From Hydrogenophaga sp. (lineage in GTDB: Bacteria; Pseudomonadota; Gammaproteobacteria; Burkholderiales; Burkholderiaceae_C): a stretch of 6,284 nt of DNA. Of the stretch, positions 1 through 6,131 are shown piece by piece. A model generated the notes under the pieces. The model saw nothing but the letters and a program-made list of their open reading frames with translations, had not been told where the DNA came from and did not search any database. Position 1 is the first letter of the stretch, and each line of letters starts with the position of its first letter. The stretch is from assembly GCA_011390855.1 (NCBI GenBank), contig JAABRN010000032.1, positions 1 through 6,284 of the forward strand, given 5' to 3'. The position numbers and the translations under genes were made by a program.

Positions 1-54
1 GGAAGGCGCAGGCTTTGCTGGGGCGGATGGGGGAAGCGTCGGTTCGCTACTCAA
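1..54 (-). CDS. Possible 5' end of a further gene downstream of piuC (partial, uncertain)
   Basis: On the minus strand a TTG codon (54-52) overlaps the piuC stop codon in a TTGA arrangement. It opens a frame without stops to the window edge, reading roughly [22 protein letters not shown] at 66-64 is an alternative start in the same frame. The Pro/Ala/Ser-rich composition would suit a low-complexity N-terminus or linker. No convincing ribosome binding site precedes either codon, and only 18 codons are visible, so chance is a real alternative. In some proteobacteria a Sel1/TPR-repeat gene follows piuC, as in the Pseudomonas piuA-piuC locus. That is recalled context and is not shown by this sequence. 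Confidence 0.22.
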   Translation of the reverse strand, partial: MSSEPTLPPSAPAKPAPS

Positions 55-737
55 GTGTCGGCCCACATGCGCAAGAGATTGTGGTAGCAACCCGTCAGCG
101 CCGTGGTCTCGGCGGTTTCTCCGCGGCGCTCGCGCAGTTTCAGCAGATTCATGTCGAGGTCAAAAAGCAGGCGGCGCTGCTCGTCATGGCGAACCATGCT
201 CTCGATCCAGAAAAAGCTCGCCAGGCGCTGGCCTCGTGTGACGGGTTCGACCCTGTGCACACTGGTGCCGGGGTATATCACCAGGTCCCCGGCGGGCAGC
301 TTGACCCGTCGTTCACCAAAGGTGTCATTGATGACAAGTTCTCCGCCCTCGTACTCACCAGGCTCCGACAAAAAGAGCGTGCAAGAAACATCGCTGCGCA
401 CCCACTGCTGTGTGGCTTGTGACCGCAGCACGGCGCCGTCCACGTGCGCGCCATAGTGATTGGCGCCGCCGCCATACCGATTGAACAGCGGATTGAAGAT
501 CTTTTTGGGCAGCGTGGCCGAGAAAAACAGCGGGTCGCGCTGTACAGACGCGAGCACCGTGGTGCGAAGCTGCTGGGCGGACTCGCTGTTCTGAGCCAGT
601 TGGTGGTTCTGCTTTTGTGTGACGGCCTGCCCGCCAGCGCTGCTGCGTCCGTCCACCCATGGCGCATCTTCTCCCAGGAGCGCACGCGCAACCAGGATCT
701 CTTCGGGTGTGAGAATACTTTTCAAGTGCAGCAGCAT
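51..737 (-). CDS. piuC: PKHD-type Fe(II)/2-oxoglutarate-dependent hydroxylase PiuC (YbiX family)
   Basis: This is a 228-residue cytoplasmic dioxygenase, close to the usual length of about 226 for the PiuC/YbiX family. The double-stranded beta-helix core carries the Fe(II) triad: H98 and D100 in the HVDG motif, then H161 in the GTSVHRV stretch. R171 in [10 protein letters not shown] is the likely 2-oxoglutarate anchor. Other family-like stretches are [11 protein letters not shown] (about 81-91) and EYEGGELVI (about 129-137). The family is linked to siderophore-dependent iron uptake and its genes travel with Fiu/PiuA receptors; the physiological substrate is not firmly established. The start is fixed by the family-like N-terminus [13 protein letters not shown]. 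The gene begins 20 nt after the receptor stop codon with no evident Shine-Dalgarno sequence, so it is probably co-transcribed and may be translationally coupled. No frame damage or missing catalytic residue is visible. Confidence 0.93.
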   Translation of the reverse strand: MLLHLKSILTPEEILVARALLGEDAPWVDGRSSAGGQAVTQKQNHQLAQNSESAQQLRTTVLASVQRDPLFFSATLPKKIFNPLFNRYGGGANHYGAHVDGAVLRSQATQQWVRSDVSCTLFLSEPGEYEGGELVINDTFGERRVKLPAGDLVIYPGTSVHRVEPVTRGQRLASFFWIESMVRHDEQRRLLFDLDMNLLKLRERRGETAETTALTGCYHNLLRMWADT

Positions 738-757
738 GGGGAGACAGACCGTCGCTT

Positions 758-3124
758 TCAGAACAGGGTTTTGAGGGTCAGTTGAACGGTGCGAGGCGCT
801 CCAGGTGTGTAGAAGCCCCTGTAGAGCGAATCAGCGTAGAGCTTGTCGGTCAGGTTGGTGATGTTGAGCTTGAGCGACAGCGCTTCGCTCAGGCTGTATT
901 CGGCCATCGCGTCAATGGTGGTGAAGCTCTTGGCAACCAGGTCGCGGCGTCCCTCCGGGTTCTGCTTGCCGCGGTAGTTCAGGCCACCGCCCAGGCGCAG
1001 CTTGGGCATCACCTGGTAGGTGGTCCACAGACTCGCGCTGTGCTTGGGCGTGAGCCCCGGACGGTCGCCTTCGCGCTGCGCGTTGTTCGCCGAAGCAACA
1101 CCCTCCTGGTTGATATTCACCGCTGACACGTTGCTGGCATCAATGCGAGCGTCCGGGATCCAGGTGTGGTTGTAGAAGATCTCCCACTTTGTCGTGATGC
1201 GACCTGCCAGGTTGAATTCCATTCCGCTGGCGTGGCGCTTGCCAGACAGCAGGTTCTGCTGCGCCGCTGTGTCGGGGTCGGTGTTGCGCTCGTTGTATTT
1301 TTCGGAACGGAACAGGGCGACACCCAGCGATGCGCGCTTATCGAAGAGCTCGAACTTGCCACCCACTTCCAGGTTGCGACTTTTTTCTGCCGGCGTGTTG
1401 GCGTCGCGACTGTTGGGGCTGCCGGGCGTGAACTGATAGGTGTCGCCCGAAGTGTTGTACGAGGTGCCCAGCGACACGTAGTAGGACTGGGTGTCGGTCG
1501 GCTGGTACATCGCGCCAATGCGCGGGCTCCATAGCGAATCCGAGCGCTCGAAGCTGGTCCCGGGCGTGACCACCCCGTTCTGGCCAGTCGTGGGCAGGGT
1601 GTCGTACGAAGCTTCAAAGCGGTCGTGCCGCAGGCCGGCGATCAGCTTCCATGCGCTGTTGAGCTCAATCGTGTCCTGGACGTAGAGACCCAGGTTGCGT
1701 GTTTCGAATGTGTTGAGCGGCGCGGGGCCGCGTGTGTCTGGTCGGGCGTCGCCGTTGTTCGGCGCGCCCACGGTGCTTTGCAGCCCGCTGGGCTCGCCCG
1801 CGAAATTGTTTGCGCGTCGGGCATCTTCAAGCGACACGTCCACGCCGGCGATCAGGTTGTGCTTCTTGCCAAACCAGTCCACCCGACTGGTGAAGTCGCT
1901 CTGGACTTGCGTGGCCTCACTGATGCCAATGCGGCCCTTGGGCGTTCGGGTGATGGGCGTGTTCGGGTTCAGGTTGGCGGCCGTGGTGGCGCTGCCGTTG
2001 GTCTGGCCGAAGCGGATCACGCTGGCCAGCAGGTCGCGCTCATAGCGGCCGTGGCGCACGCGTGTGGAGAGTTCGCTGTCGTGGCTGAAGCGGTGTTTGT
2101 GCGTGAAGGTGGCGTAGGTGGCGGAGGTGTCCTGGTAGTCACTGGCCAGGCCGTGGTAGTCGCTGGCTGGCAGGGTGGGCTGGATCACGCCATTCTCAAG
2201 GAACCAGGGGTGGTTGTAGTTGGGGCGGCCTTCCACCTCAAGGTGGTACAGGCCGACGGAGAATTCATTCCGTGAGCCGATGCCCCAGCGGTACGTGGGT
2301 GCCACGCCGCGTTTCTTGACTTCAGCGCCGTCGTTGTCGGCGTCGTGAACCATGGCATTGAGGCGGAAAGCAGCGTCTTCGGACAGGCGGAAATTGAAGT
2401 CGCCTGTCAGGCGGTGTTCCTTGCCTGTGCCAATGGTGTAGGTGGCCTCATGCTGGTCCATCAGAAACGGAACCTTGCTGACCTGGTTGACCACGCCCCC
2501 GGTGGAGCCCTTGCCAAAGAGCATGGACGCCGAACCCTTGAGCACTTCGATGCGGTCGTTGTTGAAGGTGTCGCGCTCGTAGAGCGCGCCGTCCCGGATG
2601 CCATCGGTGAAGATGTCCCCGGCCTGACCGAGTGAAAAGCCACGCAGGCGCACATCTTCTTCCCCGGTTTCACCCGCCAGGAAGGTCACGCCGGCGGTGG
2701 TGCGCAGCACTTCGCGGAAGTCATCAAGGTTGCGGTCGTCGATCAGTCGCTCAGTCATCACCGTGACCGATTGCGGAATGTCGCGCAGCGCTTGCGTGCC
2801 TTTGCCGATCTGGGTATCGGTGGCATGCACGTGGTTTTTGGCGGCTGGAGATTCGGCCTGCCCGTGCACCACAACGGTCGAGAGGGTTTTTTCAGCGCTG
2901 GCGGGCGCGGTCTGCGCCATGGCTCCCAAGGAAGTGGCCAAAAGCATGGCGCCCAGTGGCAGCAAGGCGGCAGAGGAGCAAAGAGGGTTGGCGGAAACCG
3001 CGCTAGGGGTTGTGCCGGCGGGGGCGGAGAGGGAGGCGAGGGCGAAAGGGGTCGCAGACATGGGTAGGCAGTTCGCAGGCAAAAGGATTTTCGGCTGGCT
3101 GCGACGCAACAACTTGCGCGCCAT
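758..3124 (-). CDS. piuA: TonB-dependent outer-membrane siderophore receptor, Fiu/PiuA type
   Basis: This is a 788-residue outer-membrane receptor that would import ferric (probably catecholate) siderophores using TonB-ExbBD energy; Fiu and PiuA are about 750-760 residues. A long export signal has a basic start ([12 protein letters not shown]) and a hydrophobic stretch around residues 52-69, with likely cleavage after AMA at 70. A TonB-box-like STVVV lies at 82-86. The plug domain, about 108-218, contains [23 protein letters not shown], and [19 protein letters not shown] followed by VNQVSK. The rest is a beta-barrel ending in the aromatic LTLKTLF terminus. M22 (start at 3061) is a possible alternative, but it would leave a signal peptide with no positive charge, so M1 is preferred. 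Neither start has a good ribosome binding site. The family call is firm. The Fiu/PiuA subtype rests on plug-sequence resemblance and the adjacent piuC; the actual ligand is unknown. Confidence 0.94.
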   Translation of the reverse strand: MARKLLRRSQPKILLPANCLPMSATPFALASLSAPAGTTPSAVSANPLCSSAALLPLGAMLLATSLGAMAQTAPASAEKTLSTVVVHGQAESPAAKNHVHATDTQIGKGTQALRDIPQSVTVMTERLIDDRNLDDFREVLRTTAGVTFLAGETGEEDVRLRGFSLGQAGDIFTDGIRDGALYERDTFNNDRIEVLKGSASMLFGKGSTGGVVNQVSKVPFLMDQHEATYTIGTGKEHRLTGDFNFRLSEDAAFRLNAMVHDADNDGAEVKKRGVAPTYRWGIGSRNEFSVGLYHLEVEGRPNYNHPWFLENGVIQPTLPASDYHGLASDYQDTSATYATFTHKHRFSHDSELSTRVRHGRYERDLLASVIRFGQTNGSATTAANLNPNTPITRTPKGRIGISEATQVQSDFTSRVDWFGKKHNLIAGVDVSLEDARRANNFAGEPSGLQSTVGAPNNGDARPDTRGPAPLNTFETRNLGLYVQDTIELNSAWKLIAGLRHDRFEASYDTLPTTGQNGVVTPGTSFERSDSLWSPRIGAMYQPTDTQSYYVSLGTSYNTSGDTYQFTPGSPNSRDANTPAEKSRNLEVGGKFELFDKRASLGVALFRSEKYNERNTDPDTAAQQNLLSGKRHASGMEFNLAGRITTKWEIFYNHTWIPDARIDASNVSAVNINQEGVASANNAQREGDRPGLTPKHSASLWTTYQVMPKLRLGGGLNYRGKQNPEGRRDLVAKSFTTIDAMAEYSLSEALSLKLNITNLTDKLYADSLYRGFYTPGAPRTVQLTLKTLF

Positions 3125-3141
3125 GGCTGGCTGGGTTGTCG

Positions 3142-3147
3142 ATTCTA
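3142..3147 (-). promoter_or_regulatory. Candidate -10 element of the piuA promoter
   Basis: On the minus strand this reads TAGAAT, five of six matches to TATAAT. It sits just downstream of the Fur-like box, so Fur bound there would cover the region between -35 and -10. No good -35 is visible at 16-18 nt. Initiation would fall near 3135, leaving only about 11 nt of leader before the preferred ATG at 3124, which matches the absence of a Shine-Dalgarno sequence there. The assignment rests on one hexamer and its position. Confidence 0.4.
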
Positions 3148-3154
3148 TTACAAA

Positions 3155-3169
3155 TGCGAATGACTCTCA
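3155..3169. promoter_or_regulatory. Fur-box-like operator upstream of piuA
   Basis: The sequence TGCGAAT-G-ACTCTCA matches the 7-1-7 Fur consensus TGATAAT-N-ATTATCA at 10 of 14 defined positions. The surrounding AAATGCGAATGACTCTCAT has the look of Fur sites ahead of siderophore receptor genes in betaproteobacteria. It is centred about 38 nt upstream of the piuA ATG and overlaps the expected promoter. The inferred role is Fe(II)-Fur repression of the piuA-piuC transcript in iron-replete cells. Confidence 0.72.
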
Positions 3170-3291
3170 TAAACAAAAGCATTTGGTTTTTTAACCTGGC
3201 TTCGAGGTGCACGAGACTTGCTCATGGACCTGGCCGGGCTGACCTGACGGTCGCGCCGGAAAGTGAAAACCATTACGATGAAAAGAAATGC

Positions 3292-3314
3292 TGCATAGCA
3301 ACAAAAACTATGCA
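3292..3314. repeat. Perfect 7-bp inverted repeat TGCATAG/CTATGCA in the ahpC upstream region
   Basis: TGCATAG (3292-3298) and CTATGCA (3308-3314) are exact inverted copies around a 9-nt A-rich spacer. The inner tetrads are ATAG and CTAT, the building blocks of OxyR sites, but their start-to-start distance is 13 rather than 11. It could be one part of a LysR-type operator or a separate regulator site. A transcription terminator is unlikely because the loop is A-rich and no T-run follows. Confidence 0.5.
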
Positions 3315-3333
3315 CCTCATAGAGACTATCAAT
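3297..3333 (+). promoter_or_regulatory. Degenerate four-tetrad OxyR-like site
   Basis: In the canonical 11-nt register (ATAG-N7-CTAT-N7-ATAG-N7-CTAT) the two central tetrads are exact: CTAT at 3308 and ATAG at 3319. The last is CAAT at 3330 (three of four), and the first is poor (AGCA at 3297). By my count 14 of the 20 defined consensus positions match. This is the best full-length OxyR register in the region and lies about 100 nt before the ahpC start codon. Confidence 0.42.
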
Positions 3334-3348
3334 TCGAGTTATTGATAG
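3326..3348. repeat. Perfect 8-bp inverted repeat CTATCAAT/ATTGATAG
   Basis: CTATCAAT (3326-3333) and ATTGATAG (3341-3348) are exact inverted copies with a 7-nt spacer (TCGAGTT). The repeat shares its right arm with the exact ATAG-N7-CTAT half-site that follows, and its left arm with the degenerate OxyR-like site upstream, so it links the two. It may be a second operator within a tandem binding region for a LysR-type activator. Confidence 0.55.
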
Positions 3349-3359
3349 TTGTGAGCTAT
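3345..3359 (+). promoter_or_regulatory. Exact OxyR-type half-site upstream of ahpC
   Basis: ATAG-TTGTGAG-CTAT matches every defined position of the OxyR half-site consensus ATAGnTnnnAnCTAT, and contains the T-N11-A core of LysR-type sites. It ends 71 nt before the ahpC ATG, where an activator could contact polymerase at a weak -35. No matching second half-site lies 22 nt away on either side; the nearest partners are offset. The peroxide-defence gene next to it makes OxyR the leading candidate, though another LysR-type regulator cannot be excluded. Confidence 0.62.
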
Positions 3360-3430
3360 TATTCACTCATCGCTTGAAGCGGATCGTTTTCCCTTTTCTC
3401 TTTTCTTCAACATTCCATCAAGGAAATACC

Positions 3431-4006
3431 ATGACCAACCCCTTCTCCCTGATCAACACCAAAGTCCAGCCTTTCAAGGCCCAGGCCTTCAAGCAAGGCA
3501 AATTCATTGAAGTGAGCGAGCAGGACCTGCACGGCAAGTGGTCGGTGCTGATCTTCATGCCTGCTGCCTTCACCTTCAACTGCCCCACCGAAGTGGAAGA
3601 CGCCGCTGACAACTACGCCGAGTTCCAGAAAGTCGGTGCCGAGGTCTACATCGTGACCACCGACACCCACTTCTCGCACAAGGTGTGGCACGAAACCTCT
3701 CCTGCCGTGGGCAAGGCCAACTTCCCCCTGATCGGTGACCCCACCCACCAGCTGACGCGTGGTTTCGGCGTGCACATCGAAGAAGAAGGCCTGGCGCTTC
3801 GCGGCACCTTCATCATCAATCCCGATGGCGAAATCAAGACCATGGAAGTGCATGACAACTCCATCGCCCGCGACGTCAAGGAAACCCTGCGCAAGCTCAA
3901 GGCTGCCCAGTACGTGGCCAAGAATCCCGGTCAGGTTTGCCCAGCCAAGTGGAACGAAGGCGAAAAGACCCTGACGCCTTCGCTGGACCTGGTCGGCAAG
4001 ATCTGA
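3431..4006 (+). CDS. ahpC: Alkyl hydroperoxide reductase subunit C (typical 2-Cys peroxiredoxin)
   Basis: This 191-residue cytoplasmic peroxidase reduces H2O2, organic hydroperoxides and probably peroxynitrite; E. coli AhpC has 187 residues. The peroxidatic cysteine is C51 in PAAFTFNCPTE, with active-site T48 and P44. The supporting arginine is R124 in LALRGTF, and the resolving cysteine is C170 in VCPAKW. The C-terminal SLDLVGKI is typical of the family. Start: AAGGA at 3420-3424 sits 6 nt before ATG 3431. An in-frame ATG at 3374 would add a 19-residue tail absent from the family. Compared with E. coli, the active-site loop has Ala for Asp before FTF and Asn for Val before the cysteine. This may be a lineage variant, since the catalytic residues are intact. 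AhpF, encoded 241 nt downstream, is its reductant. The ATAG/CTAT cluster upstream suggests OxyR induction. Confidence 0.97.
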   Translation: MTNPFSLINTKVQPFKAQAFKQGKFIEVSEQDLHGKWSVLIFMPAAFTFNCPTEVEDAADNYAEFQKVGAEVYIVTTDTHFSHKVWHETSPAVGKANFPLIGDPTHQLTRGFGVHIEEEGLALRGTFIINPDGEIKTMEVHDNSIARDVKETLRKLKAAQYVAKNPGQVCPAKWNEGEKTLTPSLDLVGKI

Positions 4007-4036
4007 CCAACCCCGCGCAAGCAAGGGTCCCACCCC

Positions 4037-4056
4037 CGCGCCGCTCCTGCGGCGCG
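4037..4056 (+). repeat. GC-rich hairpin after ahpC
   Basis: CGCGCCGC (4037-4044), loop TCCT and GCGGCGCG (4049-4056) form a perfect 8-bp stem 30 nt after the ahpC stop codon. No T-run follows, so it is not a classic intrinsic terminator. It could act as a 3' stabiliser of the ahpC message or as a pause site. Confidence 0.6.
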
Positions 4057-4063
4057 TCACCCC

Positions 4064-4149
4064 ATCAAGGGGGCGGTACCAGTGGCCCGGCGGAGCCGGT
4101 TCCACGGTATCTCTGGAATGGGGCATCTCGCTCCGGAATCCCCCTTGAT
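4064..4149 (+). repeat. Closed multi-branch stem structure in the ahpC-ahpF spacer
   Basis: An exact 10-bp outer stem pairs ATCAAGGGGG (4064-4073) with CCCCCTTGAT (4140-4149). Inside are two arms. The first (4075-4111) pairs GGTACC with GGTATC (one G-T wobble), then GTGG with CCAC, then CCGGC with GCCGG around a GGA loop; small bulges separate the helices. The second pairs TCTGGA (4112-4117) with TCCGGA (4132-4137), one T-G wobble. The result is a three-way-junction layout with almost no unpaired bases at the junction. The wobbles pair as G-U in plus-strand RNA but would be A-C mismatches in the opposite transcript, so the fold fits the ahpC-to-ahpF mRNA. Pairings were found by hand and no folding energy was calculated. 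I do not recognise it as a named RNA family; a dispersed extragenic repeat is the main alternative. Confidence 0.55.
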
Positions 4150-4150
4150 T

Positions 4151-4165
4151 GGCAGTCCCGCTGCC
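4151..4165 (+). repeat. Short hairpin GGCAG/CTGCC
   Basis: GGCAG (4151-4155) and CTGCC (4161-4165) form a 5-bp stem around TCCCG. The segment CCGCTG (4158-4163), which includes part of the right arm, can instead pair with CAGCGG at 4194-4199 and enclose the next hairpin. The two pairings exclude each other. Confidence 0.4.
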
Positions 4166-4166
4166 C

Positions 4167-4190
4167 GATGGGCTTGTTCGCAGGCCCATC
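4167..4190 (+). repeat. Ten-bp hairpin with TTCG loop upstream of ahpF
   Basis: GATGGGCTTG (4167-4176) pairs with CAGGCCCATC (4181-4190) through ten positions, nine Watson-Crick and one T-G wobble, around a TTCG tetraloop. A UUCG loop makes an RNA hairpin unusually stable. It lies 57 nt before the ahpF ATG and has no T-run after it. Plausible roles are blocking 3' exonuclease decay of the ahpC message, or shaping the ahpF leader. Confidence 0.6.
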
Positions 4191-4247
4191 CAACAGCGGC
4201 ATTGAACCCTCAGTGCCCACCCCCTTTTCATTCTTCAGGAGTCCGCC

Positions 4248-5831
4248 ATGCTTGACGCCACCCTCAAATCGCAGCTTCAGACCTACCTTGGCATGCTGCG
4301 CCAGCCCATCCACCTCATTGCCTCGCTCGACCAGAGCCAGACCGGGATCGAGATGCGTGGTCTGCTGGAAGACATTCACAGCCTGTCGGACAAGGTGACC
4401 CTTGACACCACTGGCGACGACAGCCGCAAGCCCTCTTTCGTGGTCGCGCGGGCCGGGGAAACCACCGGCGTGCGATTTGCCGGCTTGCCGCTGGGACATG
4501 AATTCACCTCGCTGGTCCTTGCTCTGCTTTGGACCGGGGGACATCCGCCAAAAGTCGAAAAAGACGTGATCGATTCGATCAGGGCGCTGGAGGGTGACTT
4601 CAGTTTTGAGGTCTACATGTCCCTGTCCTGCCACAACTGTCCGGACGTGGTGCAGGCCTTGTCCCTGATGGCCATCTTCAATCCCAAGGTGAAGACCGTG
4701 GTGATCGAGGGCGGTGCTTTCCAGCAGGAAGTGAACGATCGCGAGATCATGGCCGTGCCCATGGTGTTCCTGAATGGTCAGGTCTTCGGTTCCGGACGCA
4801 TGACTGTGGAAGAAATCGTCGCCAAGCTCGATACCAACGCCGGGGAACGGGATGCCGCGAAGCTCAATGCCAAAGATCCGTTTGACGTATTGATTGTGGG
4901 CGGCGGACCAGCCGGCGCCGCTGCCGCGGTTTATGCGGCTCGCAAAGGCATTCGCGTGGGTGTTGCGGCCGAGCGTTTTGGTGGGCAGGTGAACGACACC
5001 ATGGCAATCGAGAACTACATCTCCGTGCTGGAAACCGATGGCCCCAAGTTTGCCGCTGCGCTGGAAGCCCAGGTGCGCCACTACGAGGTGGACATCATGA
5101 ACCTGCAGCGCGCCGACAAGCTGATTCCAGCCGAGGAGCCCGGTGGTCTGGTGCAGGTGCAGATGGCCAACGGCGGCGTGCTGCAGGCGCGCAGCGTGAT
5201 TCTTTCTACCGGCGCGCGCTGGCGCAATGTGAATGTGCCGGGCGAAGAGCAGTACAGGAACAAGGGCGTTGCGTACTGCCCGCATTGCGATGGTCCGTTG
5301 TTCAAAGGCAAGCGTGTGTCGGTCATTGGCGGTGGCAACTCGGGTGTGGAGGCCGCGATCGACCTGGCCGGCATCGTGCAGCATGTCACCCTGATCGAGT
5401 TCGCAGATGCGCTCAAGGCAGATGCCGTGCTCGTGAGCAAGCTCAAGAGCCTGCCCAATGTCACCATTCACGTGAATGCCCAGACCACCGAAATCACGGG
5501 CGCCGACGGCAAGGTCAACGGACTGTCGTACAAGGATCGCGTCAGCGGGAAGGTGCACCACATCGAGCTTGAAGGTGTGTTTGTCCAGATTGGCCTGGTG
5601 CCCAACACCGAGTTCCTCAAGGGCACGTTGGACCTCAGCCGCTTCGGCGAAATCGAGGTGGACGCCAAAGGGCACACCAGCGTGCCGGGCGTGTTCGCTG
5701 CGGGCGATTGCACAACGGTCCCTTACAAGCAGATCGTGATCGCAGCGGGTGATGGATCGAAGGCGGCTTTGAGCGCCTTTGACTACCTGATTCGTCAGCC
5801 TGTGATGGAAGCCATGGAGGTTGCCGCCTGA
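4248..5831 (+). CDS. ahpF: Alkyl hydroperoxide reductase subunit F (NADH:AhpC disulfide reductase)
   Basis: This 527-residue cytoplasmic FAD flavoprotein passes electrons from NADH to AhpC; E. coli AhpF has 521 residues. The N-terminal double thioredoxin-fold domain (about 1-200) carries the CHNC centre at C128/C131, which reduces AhpC. A thioredoxin-reductase-like module follows from about 212: GGGPAG at 218-223 binds FAD, CPHC at C344/C347 is the redox disulfide, GGGNSG at 361-366 belongs to the nucleotide-binding domain, and GVFAAGDCT at 481-489 is the C-terminal FAD motif. Both redox pairs and both dinucleotide motifs are intact, which separates it from plain thioredoxin reductase. Start: AGGAG at 4237-4241 lies 6 nt before the ATG. 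The 241-nt spacer after ahpC has no intrinsic terminator, so an ahpCF operon with structured RNA between the genes is likely. A terminator follows the gene. Confidence 0.97.
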   Translation: MLDATLKSQLQTYLGMLRQPIHLIASLDQSQTGIEMRGLLEDIHSLSDKVTLDTTGDDSRKPSFVVARAGETTGVRFAGLPLGHEFTSLVLALLWTGGHPPKVEKDVIDSIRALEGDFSFEVYMSLSCHNCPDVVQALSLMAIFNPKVKTVVIEGGAFQQEVNDREIMAVPMVFLNGQVFGSGRMTVEEIVAKLDTNAGERDAAKLNAKDPFDVLIVGGGPAGAAAAVYAARKGIRVGVAAERFGGQVNDTMAIENYISVLETDGPKFAAALEAQVRHYEVDIMNLQRADKLIPAEEPGGLVQVQMANGGVLQARSVILSTGARWRNVNVPGEEQYRNKGVAYCPHCDGPLFKGKRVSVIGGGNSGVEAAIDLAGIVQHVTLIEFADALKADAVLVSKLKSLPNVTIHVNAQTTEITGADGKVNGLSYKDRVSGKVHHIELEGVFVQIGLVPNTEFLKGTLDLSRFGEIEVDAKGHTSVPGVFAAGDCTTVPYKQIVIAAGDGSKAALSAFDYLIRQPVMEAMEVAA

Positions 5832-5873
5832 GGCGAACCTTGCGTGCCATTGCCTTTCCAGGCATCGAAAAAC

Positions 5874-5900
5874 AGGCGGCCCATACGGGTCGCCTTTTTT
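5874..5900 (+). terminator. Rho-independent terminator of ahpF
   Basis: AGGCGGCCC (5874-5882) pairs with GGGTCGCCT (5887-5895) around an ATAC loop, with nine pairs including one G-T wobble. It runs into TTTTTT ending at 5900. It lies 42 nt after the ahpF stop codon in the correct orientation to end an ahpCF transcript and insulate the next gene. Confidence 0.9.
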
Positions 5901-5962
5901 GTTTTCCGTCTGAATCTTGCTATCACTTTGAAAGCTCCGCGTCAGATTTTGTATTTGGTCTT

Positions 5963-5975
5963 AGGGGATTACCCT
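5963..5975. promoter_or_regulatory. Candidate operator AGGG-N5-CCCT upstream of the DUF4212 gene
   Basis: AGGG-GATTA-CCCT is an exact 4-bp inverted repeat with a 5-nt centre, embedded in TTAGGGGATTACCCTCGA. It is 156 nt before the DUF4212 start codon. DUF4212/symporter pairs and acetate genes are often controlled by LuxR-type response regulators such as CrbR/ErdR, so such a protein is a candidate binder. The link is inference, and a 4-bp arm alone is weak evidence. Confidence 0.35.
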
Positions 5976-6131
5976 CGATGAGGCGGCCAACGGGGGGCTG
6001 CGCAATTTTCGCGTAAGCCAGTCTCACGACATTGGCCCCGTAGTGGAACGAACCCCGTGTTCGCGCCACGCAAGCCGAGCCAGTTTGAACGCTGGTTCGT
6101 GAAACAACCTTCCATCGAGGAGACAACTTTC

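Larger units (their letters stand above)
3125..3430. promoter_or_regulatory. Divergent control region between piuA and ahpC
   Basis: These 306 nt hold no credible gene and are more AT-rich than their flanks. The piuA side contains a -10-like hexamer and a Fur-box-like palindrome (3155-3169). The middle part (about 3172-3290) shows only GGTT-TTTT-AACC at 3185-3196 and nothing else I can name. The ahpC side (3292-3359) is packed with ATAG and CTAT tetrads in inverted arrangement, as expected for a LysR-type regulator such as OxyR. No convincing sigma-70 -35/-10 pair for ahpC was found. TTGATA (3342-3347) with ACTCAT (3365-3370) at 17-nt spacing, and TATTAT at 3357-3362, are the best weak candidates. 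A poor -35 is typical of OxyR-activated promoters. Confidence 0.7.
5832..6131. other. Intergenic region between ahpF and the DUF4212 gene
   Basis: No credible gene lies in these 300 nt. The first third holds the ahpF terminator. The rest should contain the promoter of the downstream transporter gene. The clearest element is the palindrome AGGG-N5-CCCT at 5963-5975. A weak TTGAAA (5928-5933) with TATTTG (5952-5957) at 18-nt spacing is the only sigma-70-like pair I found, and I do not trust it. GAAC-GCTG-GTTC at 6087-6098 is too short to interpret. Confidence 0.6.

Noticed and set aside
1625..2275. A 216-codon plus-strand frame inside the siderophore receptor
   Set aside because: It is antisense to the barrel domain of a clear TonB-dependent receptor. 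It is Val/Gly/Ala-rich with no domain or ribosome binding site.
3374..3430. Upstream in-frame ATG that would extend AhpC by 19 residues
   Set aside because: The family starts at the MTNPFSLINT-like N-terminus, and the good AAGGA sequence sits directly ahead of ATG 3431.
4037..4056. Intrinsic terminator directly after ahpC
   Set aside because: The hairpin is strong, but no T-run follows this or any later stem in the spacer.
3407..4231. A 274-codon open frame on the minus strand opposite ahpC
   Set aside because: It covers ahpC and the structured spacer, has no family resemblance, and shows shadow-type composition.
4065..5675. A 536-codon open frame on the minus strand opposite ahpF
   Set aside because: It is antisense to a gene with every AhpF motif intact. 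Its translation is rich in His, Leu, Gly and Val with no recognisable domain, as expected from the shadow of a GC-rich codon pattern.
5851..5864. Small hairpin TGCC-TTTCCA-GGCA after ahpF
   Set aside because: A 4-bp stem is too short to mean anything, and the real terminator lies just downstream.
6032..6050. Sigma-54-like sequence TTGGCCCCGTAGTGGAAC
   Set aside because: The GG at -24 is present, but the required GC at -12 is missing at the right spacing.
5923..6126. A 67-codon minus-strand frame in the ahpF-DUF4212 gap
   Set aside because: It has no recognisable domain and lies in the probable promoter region of the downstream gene.
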